64,000 bases of DNA, from the NCBI RefSeq assembly GCF_014873875.1, contig NZ_JADBEM010000001.1:3658001-3722000 (forward strand), in the 5' to 3' direction. Source of the stretch: Actinopolymorpha pittospori (GTDB lineage: Bacteria; Actinomycetota; Actinomycetes; Propionibacteriales; Actinopolymorphaceae). Below, one piece after another: positions 57,306 through 64,000 of the stretch. A program made the position numbers and the translations under genes. The notes beneath the pieces were generated by a model. It was not told the DNA's origin and searched no databases. It saw only the letters and a list, made by a program, of their open reading frames with translations. Position 1 is the first letter of the stretch; every line of letters starts with the position of its first letter.

Positions 57306-58211
57306 ATGCGGACCGAGATCACCGATGACCCGGAAGCGTTCTGGTCGCTCGCTCGGGAGTTCCTCTTCGCCGACCCCGTCCTGCACGGCGTGCTGATCAC
57401 GAACGTCGACCTGCGCAGGTCCGGCGCCGTCACCGACCCCGCCCCGGCGACCTACCTCGCGGTCCGGGCTGACTCGGGCGCGGTGGTCGGGGCGGCCATG
57501 CGGACGCCGCCGCAGGCCATCTGGCTCTCCGCGATGCCGACGCACGCTGTCGAGGCCGCCACGCGGGCACTCCTCGACAGTTGCCCCGACGCGTCCGGCG
57601 TGACGGGCGTGGACCCGGGCGCGGCCCTCTTCGCGAAGGAGTGGGAACGCCGAACCGGCGCCGTGGCCCACCCTCGCCTGCGCGAACGCATCCACCGGCT
57701 CGACGCCGTGACCCCGCCGAGACCGGTGCCCGGCCACTGGCGCCCGGCGCGCCCCGCCGACCGCGACCTGTTGATCGAGTGGACCGGGGGCTTCGAGGTC
57801 GACGCGGCGGTGTCCCCCACGGCCCACCCGACGTCCGGCGAGACCACCGAGGCGGCGGCCGAGAAGGAGCGTGCCCGGTACGGCGTCAGAGTCGACCTGC
57901 GGGTCTCGGAGGGACGAGCCTGGCTCTGGGAGGACGACGGCCCGGCGTCCTATGTGGGCGCCACCCGCCGGCACGGCGGAATCGTCCGGATCGCACCCGT
58001 CTACACCCCTCGGGGGCGACGTGGGAACGGGTACGCGAGCGCGCTGGTCGCCGCGGTCAGTCAAGCCGCGCTTGACGCTGGTGCCCGCGCCTGTTCGCTC
58101 TTCACCGACCTCGCCAACCCGACCTCGAACAAGATCTACGCGGCGGTCGGTTATCGCCCGGTACGAGACGTGACGGTCTACGACTTCGTCCCGACCGGCC
58201 CACGCCCGTGA
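57306..58211 (+). CDS. GNAT-family acetyltransferase
   Basis: 301 residues in two parts. The C-terminal GNAT domain has IVRIAPVYTPRGRRGNGYASALVAAVSQAALDAGARACSLFTDLANPTSNKIYAAVGYRPV, with the acetyl-CoA loop RGRRGNGYA. The N-terminal ~130 residues are a weaker GNAT-like or linker lobe. The substrate is unknown. No ribosome binding site is obvious before ATG 57306. It stands alone after menD. Confidence 0.82.
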   Translation: MRTEITDDPEAFWSLAREFLFADPVLHGVLITNVDLRRSGAVTDPAPATYLAVRADSGAVVGAAMRTPPQAIWLSAMPTHAVEAATRALLDSCPDASGVTGVDPGAALFAKEWERRTGAVAHPRLRERIHRLDAVTPPRPVPGHWRPARPADRDLLIEWTGGFEVDAAVSPTAHPTSGETTEAAAEKERARYGVRVDLRVSEGRAWLWEDDGPASYVGATRRHGGIVRIAPVYTPRGRRGNGYASALVAAVSQAALDAGARACSLFTDLANPTSNKIYAAVGYRPVRDVTVYDFVPTGPRP

Positions 58212-58328
58212 GCGACCTCTGACGGCCGGCCGGGCACGAGGGCGTCTGATCGGGCACCAGGTGGGTAGAAGAGCACCAACCCGTTCCGGAGTCACCGCGA
58301 GCCCACGACGACGGAGGTGCTGAGCATC

Positions 58329-58961
58329 ATGCCCGGCGAGTTGCTCGTGCTGGCGGCCACGTCCGCGCCTCCCCCTCCTGTGCAGACGATGTTTCCTCCG
58401 CTCGCGATCGGCTTCTTCGGGCTCGGCGTCGGCTACCTCATCTACGGCCCGCAGGAACTGCTCGGGTTTCCGCGCCGGTCACCAGAGGTCGACCGGACGA
58501 CCGGTCTGTGGGGCATCTGGATGCCGGGCTTCATGCAGGCCCTCACCGGGGTGCTGCTCTTCGTCGCGCTGTCCTGGTTCGGTCTCTTCAGCATGCAGCG
58601 GACGCTCTACATGGCGGCGCTCGCGTTCACGGCGTACGGCGTGCACTGGTTCGTGATCGGCCGGGCGCGTTACCTCGGCTCCGACCCGCGACCCAACGGG
58701 CTGATGGCGGTCCCGTTCGCGATCATCTCGGTCCTCGGCATCGTCGTCTTCTTCTCGGCGGGGGACTGGGCCGTCGGGATCCTGTTCATCGGCCTGACCC
58801 TCATCTACGTGACCGACTTCTTCGCGAGCCTGGGGCTGTGGGGCGCCTCGCTGTTCGAACGCGCGCTCGGCGCCGTCCGCATCCTGACCGGCCTGTGGCT
58901 GATGTACCTGACCTGGGCGACAGTGCTGGACCTCGCGCTCGGTCGGAGCGTGCCGACCTGA
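58329..58961 (+). CDS. Six-helix integral membrane protein, unknown function
   Basis: 210 residues with about six membrane helices. IGFFGLGVGYLIYGPQELLGFP is the first, and a short loop RRSPEVDRTTGLWGIWMPGFMQ follows. GGAGGTG ends ten bases before ATG 58329; GTG 58317 would leave it no spacing, so the ATG is preferred. I do not recognise the family. It precedes an amidohydrolase by 16 bases, perhaps as an operon. Confidence 0.7.
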   Translation: MPGELLVLAATSAPPPPVQTMFPPLAIGFFGLGVGYLIYGPQELLGFPRRSPEVDRTTGLWGIWMPGFMQALTGVLLFVALSWFGLFSMQRTLYMAALAFTAYGVHWFVIGRARYLGSDPRPNGLMAVPFAIISVLGIVVFFSAGDWAVGILFIGLTLIYVTDFFASLGLWGASLFERALGAVRILTGLWLMYLTWATVLDLALGRSVPT

Positions 58962-58977
58962 CCTGCCGGAGGTACGG

Positions 58978-60612
58978 GTGGTAGACGGGGGCGCCGACCT
59001 GCTCGTGCGTGCGGGGGTCGTCCACACGCTGGTGCCGGGAGAACCACCGCCGCGCGCACTCGCGGTCCGCGGCGACCGGATCGTCGCGCTCTCGGCCGAC
59101 CCGCACGGCCTGGACGACCGGATCGGCAGGCGTACGACGATTGTCGACCAGCCCGAGGCGGCCGTCCTGCCGGCGTTCGACGACACCCACACCCACCTGA
59201 TCTTCGCCGGGAACAGTGTCCGGGACGTACCCGTGCACCTGGCCCGCGACATCCCCGAACTCCTCGAGCTGATCCGCCGGCGAGCCGCCACCACCCCGGA
59301 AGGGGAGTGGATCCGTACCACCGCCAACTGGCAGGAACGCGACCTGACCGAACGCCGGCTGCCGACCGCCGCCGAACTCGACCGGGCGAGCGACCGGCAT
59401 CCGATCCTGCTCAAGCGGGGCGGCCACAACGACGTGGTGAACTCCCGTGCGCTGGCGCTCGCCGGCATCGACGAGCACACCGTCGCGCCCGCGGGCGGCA
59501 TCATCGAACGCGACGACCACGGGCGCCTGACCGGTCGGCTGGTCGACAACGCCCAGGGGCTGGTCGAAACGCTGCTTCCCGCGCCGGACCTGGCGAGCCG
59601 GGTCGAGGGGTTGCGGCTCGCGTCCCACCAGTACGCCGCGACCGGTATCGGTACCGCTCGGGACTGCCTGAGCACCCTCGACGACCTGCGGGCGCTGCGG
59701 GCCGCCCGGGACGCTGACGCGCTGGGCGTCCGGGTGCGGGTCCTCGTGTCGGCCGCGGGGGCGGCCGGCGTCGCCGACGTCCGAGAGGTGCTGGACGCGA
59801 TCGAGGAGTGGCGCGGCGTCGACGACCCGTGGCTGCGGGTCTGCGGGGTGAAGTTCCTCCTCGACGGGGGCCTGGAGGCCGGCGCGACCGAGGCGCCCTA
59901 CCGCGGCCGGACCGACTACCACGGCACGTTGCTGTGGGAGCCGGACGTGCTGGTGGAGGCCGCCGAGGCCGTGGTCCGGCGCGGCTTCCGGGTCGGCACG
60001 CACGCCTTCGGCGACCGGGCGGTGCGGGTCCTGCTGGACGTCTACGAGCAGGTGCTCCGCCGCAACCCCGACCTGCCGGCGGGATCGCTGGTGATGGAGC
60101 ACGGTGGTCTCGCGGACGCGCGGCAGCGCGCGCGAGCGGTGGCGCTGGGCGTCCCGGTGACCCTGCAGCAGCCGCTGCTCCACGACACCGCCGAGGTGGC
60201 CCTCGACCACTGGGGCCCGGAGCGTGTCGCCGCCCTGTTCCCCGCCCGGGAGTGGGTGGACGAAGGCGCTCTGGTCACCGCCGGATCGGACTTTCCGGTC
60301 GGCCAGTACGGCGCCATGCGCTCGGTCTGGGGCATGGTCACCCGGCAGACCGTGGCGGGCGTGCTCGGTCCCGAACACGCCATCGGCGTCGACGAGGCGA
60401 TCGCCCTGCACACCACGCGCGCCGTCCGGTTGCTCGGGGAATCAGACCAGCGCGGCAGCCTGACCACCGGCCGGCTCGCCGACCTGACCGTGTGGCCGCT
60501 CGACCCGGCGCGCTGCCCGGTCGACGAACTCCGCGACCTCCTCCCGAGCCACACCATCGTGGGCGGCCGGGTCGTGCACGGCCCGGACGACCAGGTCGAG
60601 CGCCCGGGCTGA
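58978..60612 (+). CDS. YtcJ-type amidohydrolase (Amidohydro_3)
   Basis: 544 residues. PAFDDTHTHL is the metal-binding HxH motif, KFLLDGGLEAGATEAPY, VGTHAFGDRAV, SLVMEHGGL and TAGSDFPVGQYGAM are the remaining active-site segments of a binuclear metal hydrolase, and GSLTTGRLADLTVW is the C-terminal beta domain. It hydrolyses C-N bonds in an unknown substrate. GGAGGT is five bases before GTG 58978. Cytoplasmic, no signal peptide. Confidence 0.9.
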   Translation: MVDGGADLLVRAGVVHTLVPGEPPPRALAVRGDRIVALSADPHGLDDRIGRRTTIVDQPEAAVLPAFDDTHTHLIFAGNSVRDVPVHLARDIPELLELIRRRAATTPEGEWIRTTANWQERDLTERRLPTAAELDRASDRHPILLKRGGHNDVVNSRALALAGIDEHTVAPAGGIIERDDHGRLTGRLVDNAQGLVETLLPAPDLASRVEGLRLASHQYAATGIGTARDCLSTLDDLRALRAARDADALGVRVRVLVSAAGAAGVADVREVLDAIEEWRGVDDPWLRVCGVKFLLDGGLEAGATEAPYRGRTDYHGTLLWEPDVLVEAAEAVVRRGFRVGTHAFGDRAVRVLLDVYEQVLRRNPDLPAGSLVMEHGGLADARQRARAVALGVPVTLQQPLLHDTAEVALDHWGPERVAALFPAREWVDEGALVTAGSDFPVGQYGAMRSVWGMVTRQTVAGVLGPEHAIGVDEAIALHTTRAVRLLGESDQRGSLTTGRLADLTVWPLDPARCPVDELRDLLPSHTIVGGRVVHGPDDQVERPG

Positions 60613-60669
60613 CGTGCGTCGGGCCGCTCGGCGGTGAGACGCACCCCGCGACCATGGGAGGCTGCGGTC

Positions 60670-61809
60670 ATGACCATGGCCCGTTTCCGGCGTACCTCGG
60701 TCGCGCTCGTGCCGGTCGTTGTGGTGCCGGTCGTTGTGGTGCCGGTCGCTGTGGTGGCCGCGCTCGGCCTGGCGCTCGGTCTGGCGGTCGGCGTGGCCCG
60801 GCCGGCATGGGCCGCCGCTCCGGGCGACCGGATCACGTCGTACGACATCGAGGCGCGGATGCGGACCGACGGTTCGATGGCGGTCCGAGAACGCTTCACC
60901 TACTCCTTCGTCGCCGCCCGACCCGACCCGCTCTACTGGGGCGTGCCGATCCGGTTGACGAGTGGCGACGCCGACAGCCTCACGGCGCAGGTCGTCTCGG
61001 TCGAGGATCTGGCCGTGCGCATGGACGGGCGGTCGACGCGGCCGTTCCTGGGCCACCAGAGCTGGTGGTACTCCGCGTGGATCGGATCCGGTGGTCGGAC
61101 CCCGGCCGGGCGGCACACCTACGAGCTGACGTACGTGCTGCGCGGGATGGTCACCCTGCCGGAGGGCCGGCCCACCCTGTGGTGGAACGCCGTCTTCGCC
61201 CGGGACGAGCCGATCGATCAGGTGCGACTGTCCCTCACCACGCCCGGCCGGACAGGGCGCGCGTCCTGCACGGTCAGTTCCGACGCGGCGCCCTGCCAGG
61301 CCACGACCAGTGGCGCCACCGTGTCCTACACCGCGAGGGACCTGCCGGGGAGGAGCGGCGTCACGGCGTACGCCGAACTTCCGGCGACGGTGGTGGCGGA
61401 GCCGAGTGACGCGACGCTGCCCGGTGTGCGACCGACGCTGCGGCGCAACCTCGCCGCACCGGGCGCGGGCGCCGGGCTGCCCGCCGGCGCCGTCCACCTC
61501 GTCACGGCCCTCCTGCTCGTGGCCGCGCTCGGCGTACTGGTGGTGGTTCGGCGGCGCCCGCGCGGCGCCCGCGAGTCGGACTCACCGCGTGGGTTCGACG
61601 TCGGACCGGCCCGCGCGCGGATGCGCGACGCGGGAGCGCTGGTGGCACTCGGCGGTCTGGTGGCGGGATACCTGCTGGCGCCGCGCGACCTGCTGTGGTG
61701 GGCTCTTCCGGTGCTGGCGCTCGGCCTGGCGCTGGTCGTTCTCGCGCCCTGGCTCGCGCCGCGTCCGGACGTGGACCGGCGACACAATTCGGTTGCGCCG
61801 AGCCGGTAG
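60670..61809 (+). CDS. Secreted/anchored membrane protein with DUF2207-like domain
   Basis: 379 residues. A long signal peptide with tandem PVVVV repeats and a hydrophobic core (LGLALGLAVGVARPAWAAA) is followed by an extracytoplasmic domain of ~200 residues: ITSYDIEARMRTDGSMAVRERFTYSF and YELTYVLRGMVTLPEGRPTLWWNAVF, as in DUF2207. A membrane helix (ALLLVAALGVLVVV), an Arg-rich stretch and two more helices close the protein. GGGAGG is nine bases before ATG 60670. Function unknown. Confidence 0.75.
   Translation: MTMARFRRTSVALVPVVVVPVVVVPVAVVAALGLALGLAVGVARPAWAAAPGDRITSYDIEARMRTDGSMAVRERFTYSFVAARPDPLYWGVPIRLTSGDADSLTAQVVSVEDLAVRMDGRSTRPFLGHQSWWYSAWIGSGGRTPAGRHTYELTYVLRGMVTLPEGRPTLWWNAVFARDEPIDQVRLSLTTPGRTGRASCTVSSDAAPCQATTSGATVSYTARDLPGRSGVTAYAELPATVVAEPSDATLPGVRPTLRRNLAAPGAGAGLPAGAVHLVTALLLVAALGVLVVVRRRPRGARESDSPRGFDVGPARARMRDAGALVALGGLVAGYLLAPRDLLWWALPVLALGLALVVLAPWLAPRPDVDRRHNSVAPSR
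60711..60755 (+). repeat. 15-bp tandem repeat in the signal peptide
   Basis: GCCGGTCGTTGTGGT is repeated twice exactly (60711-60725, 60726-60740) and once with one change (60741-60755), encoding PVVVV units that lengthen the hydrophobic core. Confidence 0.85.
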
Positions 61810-62011
61810 TGTTGTCGAGTCCGGCTACGTAGGGGTGATTGTCACTGATGGACAGCTGATCCGCGCGGATTCCTCCGTCGCGTGGAGCGCCCGTGCGTTC
61901 CACCCGGAAGTCCGCTGACGACCGGCCCCGCGCCCACGCCGTGCGTGTCACGAGCGTCGTGCGCCCCGCCTGGCCAGCCTCTTCTGGCCACGTCGCCTTC
62001 CGGAGCAGCAC

Positions 62012-63652
62012 ATGTCCACTCTCGTCGTTCGTGACGTCCAGCTTCACCTCGGTCCGCAGCTCGTGCTCGGCGGCATCTCCGTCACCGTCGCACCCGGCGA
62101 CCGCTTCGCCGTGGTCGGACCCAACGGGGTCGGCAAGACGACCCTGCTGCGGGTCATGGAGGGAACCCTCGCCGCGGACGGGGGCGGCGTCGAACGCCAA
62201 CCGGCCGCCGCCACGGTCGGTCTGCTCCCACAGGAGCGTGACGCCCGACCAGGCGAGACGCTCGAGGGATACCTCGCGCGCCGTAGCGGCGTCGCCGACG
62301 CCGACGCCGAACTGGTCGCGGCGACCACCGCACTCGCCGACGGGGTGAAGGGCGCCGACGACCGCTACGCGCTCGCCCTGGACCGCTACCTCGCCCTCGG
62401 TGCCGCCGACCTGGACGTCCGCGCGCCGGCCGTCCTCGCCGACCTCGACCTGCCGCCCGACGGGCTCGCCGACCCGGTGCTGTCCCTGTCCGGCGGCCAG
62501 CTGGCCCGGCTGGCCCTCGCGTCGGTCCTTCTCGCGAAGTTCGACGTCCTGCTGCTCGACGAACCCACCAACGACCTCGACCTCGCGGGGCTCGCCCAAC
62601 TGGAGGAGTTCCTCACCAGCCGGCCGGGCGCGCTCGTCGTCGTCTCGCACGACCGGGCGTTCCTCGACCGGGTGGCGACCGACGTCCTCGAGATCGACGA
62701 GTTCAGCCGGACCGGGCAGGTCTATGGCGGCGGCTTCGCGACCTACCTCGAGGAGCGCGAGCGCGCCCACGCCCGGGCGCAGGAGGCCTACGACACCTAC
62801 GCCGGCCAGCGGGACTCGCTGCTCGAACAGGCCCGCCGCAAGCAGGAATGGGCGCGCTCCGGAGCGACCCGCGCGCATCGCCGGCCGGCCGACAACGACA
62901 AGAACAGCAAGCACTTCCACGTCCAGAAGAGCCAGGCGACCGGCGCGGGCGCCGCGCGGGCGCTGCGTGCGGCCGAGCGGCTGGAGACGGTCGAGGAGCC
63001 GCGGACACCGTGGGAGCTGCGGCTGCGGCTGGACCAGAAGGCGCGCAGCGGTACCCGGGTCGCGGGGCTCTCCGGTGTCGTCGTCGAACGCGGAAACTTC
63101 CGGCTCGGCCCGGTCGACCTCGACCTGCGCTACGCCGACCGGGTGGTGGTGGTCGGGCCGAACGGCGCCGGCAAGTCCAGCCTGATCGGGGTCCTGCTCG
63201 GCCGGCTCACGCCGAGCGCGGGCGAGCGCTGGGTCGGGCACGGCGTGGTTCTGGGCGAGATCGACCAGGTACGCCGTGGCGTCGCGGCCGACGTCGAGCT
63301 CCTGGAGGCGTTTCGCCGAAGCTCCGGCCAGGACGAGACGGAGGCGCGGACCCTGCTGGCGAAGTTCGGACTCGGCGCCGACGACGTCGTACGACCGACC
63401 GGCTCGCTCTCACCAGGGGAGCGCACCCGTGCCGACCTCGCGCTCCTGGTCGCCCGGCAGGCCAACCTGCTCGTCCTGGACGAGCCGACCAACCACCTCG
63501 ACCTGCCCGCGGTCGAGCAACTCGAACAGGCGCTGGCGGCCTACGACGGTACGCTCGTGCTCGCGAGCCACGACCGGAAGTTGGTCGAAGCTGTCCGCCC
63601 GACCCACATCCTGCACGTGCGGGATGGACAGGTCCGGTTGGAACGCCCCTGA
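62012..63652 (+). CDS. ABC-F family ATPase
   Basis: 546 residues with two ABC domains and no membrane part. Domain 1 has GPNGVGKTTLL (Walker A), LSLSGGQLARLALAS (signature) and VLLLDEPTNDLDLAGL (Walker B). The linker RAHRRPADNDKNSKHFH is basic. Domain 2 has GPNGAGKSSLI and LLVLDEPTNHLDLPA; its signature is LSPGERTRADLAL, slightly divergent. Such proteins act on ribosomes, sometimes giving antibiotic protection; which class this is cannot be told. The 200-base leader (61810-62011) shows no clear attenuator. Confidence 0.92.
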   Translation: MSTLVVRDVQLHLGPQLVLGGISVTVAPGDRFAVVGPNGVGKTTLLRVMEGTLAADGGGVERQPAAATVGLLPQERDARPGETLEGYLARRSGVADADAELVAATTALADGVKGADDRYALALDRYLALGAADLDVRAPAVLADLDLPPDGLADPVLSLSGGQLARLALASVLLAKFDVLLLDEPTNDLDLAGLAQLEEFLTSRPGALVVVSHDRAFLDRVATDVLEIDEFSRTGQVYGGGFATYLEERERAHARAQEAYDTYAGQRDSLLEQARRKQEWARSGATRAHRRPADNDKNSKHFHVQKSQATGAGAARALRAAERLETVEEPRTPWELRLRLDQKARSGTRVAGLSGVVVERGNFRLGPVDLDLRYADRVVVVGPNGAGKSSLIGVLLGRLTPSAGERWVGHGVVLGEIDQVRRGVAADVELLEAFRRSSGQDETEARTLLAKFGLGADDVVRPTGSLSPGERTRADLALLVARQANLLVLDEPTNHLDLPAVEQLEQALAAYDGTLVLASHDRKLVEAVRPTHILHVRDGQVRLERP

Positions 63653-63755
63653 GGTTCGGTTCGTTACGGCCAGGTTGGTCCCGTACCTTGTCTTCGGGCG
63701 GTCCGCGAACTCTCTCCGAACCGTCGACGCACCATTCCGCAGCACGGAGGTGTCC

Positions 63756-64000
63756 ATGCACGTGCCCGACCTCGGCGGCACCGTCCACGACGTCGCACAG
63801 ACGGTCAAGCCGAAGTTGCGGGGTTGGCTGCACGCGGGGACGTTCCCGCTCTCCGTGGCGGCCGGCATCGTCATCGTCGTGCTGGCGCCGACGACCGAGG
63901 CGCGGATCGCGACGGCGATCTTCGCGTTGACGGCGAGCCTGCTGTTCGGTGTGAGCGCGCTCTACCACCGCGGCCGCTGGACGCCACGCGCCGCGGGCGT
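63756..64000 (+). CDS. Hemolysin III / TrhA-like membrane protein, 3' end beyond window
   Basis: ATG 63756 opens a frame that runs off the window. The 81 codons seen encode KPKLRGWLHAGTFPLSVAAG, a hydrophobic segment, and SLLFGVSALYHRGRW, matching the hemolysin III/PAQR family (TrhA) around its first metal-binding motifs (Ser and His in SALYHR). GGAGG is eight bases upstream of the start. Toxin activity is not implied; relatives influence membrane fluidity. Confidence 0.85.
   Translation, partial: MHVPDLGGTVHDVAQTVKPKLRGWLHAGTFPLSVAAGIVIVVLAPTTEARIATAIFALTASLLFGVSALYHRGRWTPRAAG

Noticed and set aside
61810..62011. Translational attenuator in the ABC-F leader
   Set aside because: A small frame begins at 61893, but no stem alternates with it convincingly and no terminator with a T-run was found.

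Overview
The window is chromosomal DNA of a high-GC actinobacterium. Codon third positions are almost all G or C, many starts are GTG, and neighbouring genes often overlap as ATGA or GTGA. Gene order over most of the window follows the well-known Mycobacterium tuberculosis stretch from ramB/icl1 through proC, the small HTH gene, bS22, galE2-like, acyltransferase, HAD, glutaredoxin, hemA-C-D-B, hemL, a phosphatase, TlpA, CcdA, ResB, CcsB, menA, menE, menC and menD. Streptomyces-type members are added: a BldN-like sigma factor, an adjacent membrane protein with a DUF5667-like appearance, and Rex heading the heme operon. I would place it in a Propionibacteriales- or Streptomyces-like lineage, but the genus cannot be fixed from the sequence alone.

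Layout. 1-3.2 kb: a sugar kinase cut by the window edge, a TIM-barrel sugar isomerase and a secreted SGNH hydrolase. 3.2-6.3 kb: isocitrate lyase divergent from its RamB-type regulator. 6.5-8.9 kb: two translationally coupled CNNM/HlyC-type membrane proteins. 9-10.9 kb: proline dehydrogenase and proC. 10.9-15.4 kb: trpS with an upstream Trp-leader attenuator, a Ddn-like oxidoreductase, a GNAT, a membrane-anchored serine hydrolase and a NUDIX enzyme. 15.4-17.7 kb: ROK kinase and AcuC. 17.8-25.8 kb: the BdtA/bS22/SDR/acyltransferase group facing the BldN-like sigma group, then an acyl-CoA ligase and a glutaredoxin-like protein. 25.8-28.1 kb: a glycoside hydrolase and its divergent TetR repressor, with three operators between them. 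28.3-41.2 kb: rex-hemACD, hemB, a 6C-type small RNA, hemL, and the system II cytochrome c maturation genes. 41.2-49 kb: assorted metabolic genes, including a Lrp/dehydratase pair, a guanidinium-exporter/TetR pair and a Cds1-like desulfhydrase. 48.1-57.2 kb: menaquinone genes menA, menE, menC and menD, plus an arylamine N-acetyltransferase broken by an IS200/IS605-type element with an intact TnpB. 57.3-64 kb: a GNAT, membrane proteins, an amidohydrolase, an ABC-F ATPase and the start of a hemolysin III gene.

The unifying theme is respiration. The redox sensor Rex, the C5 heme pathway, cytochrome c assembly and menaquinone synthesis lie within about 29 kb. Regulation is unusually readable. The best RNA-level finds are a complete ribosome-mediated attenuator for trpS (leader peptide with two adjacent Trp codons, mutually exclusive hairpins, U-tract terminator), a two-hairpin, two-C7-loop RNA matching the 6C family, and a folded leader before bS22. 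About nine starts lie 6-8 nt after a TANNNT box with no Shine-Dalgarno sequence, which is the signature of leaderless mRNAs. No CRISPR array, tRNA, rRNA or prophage was seen.
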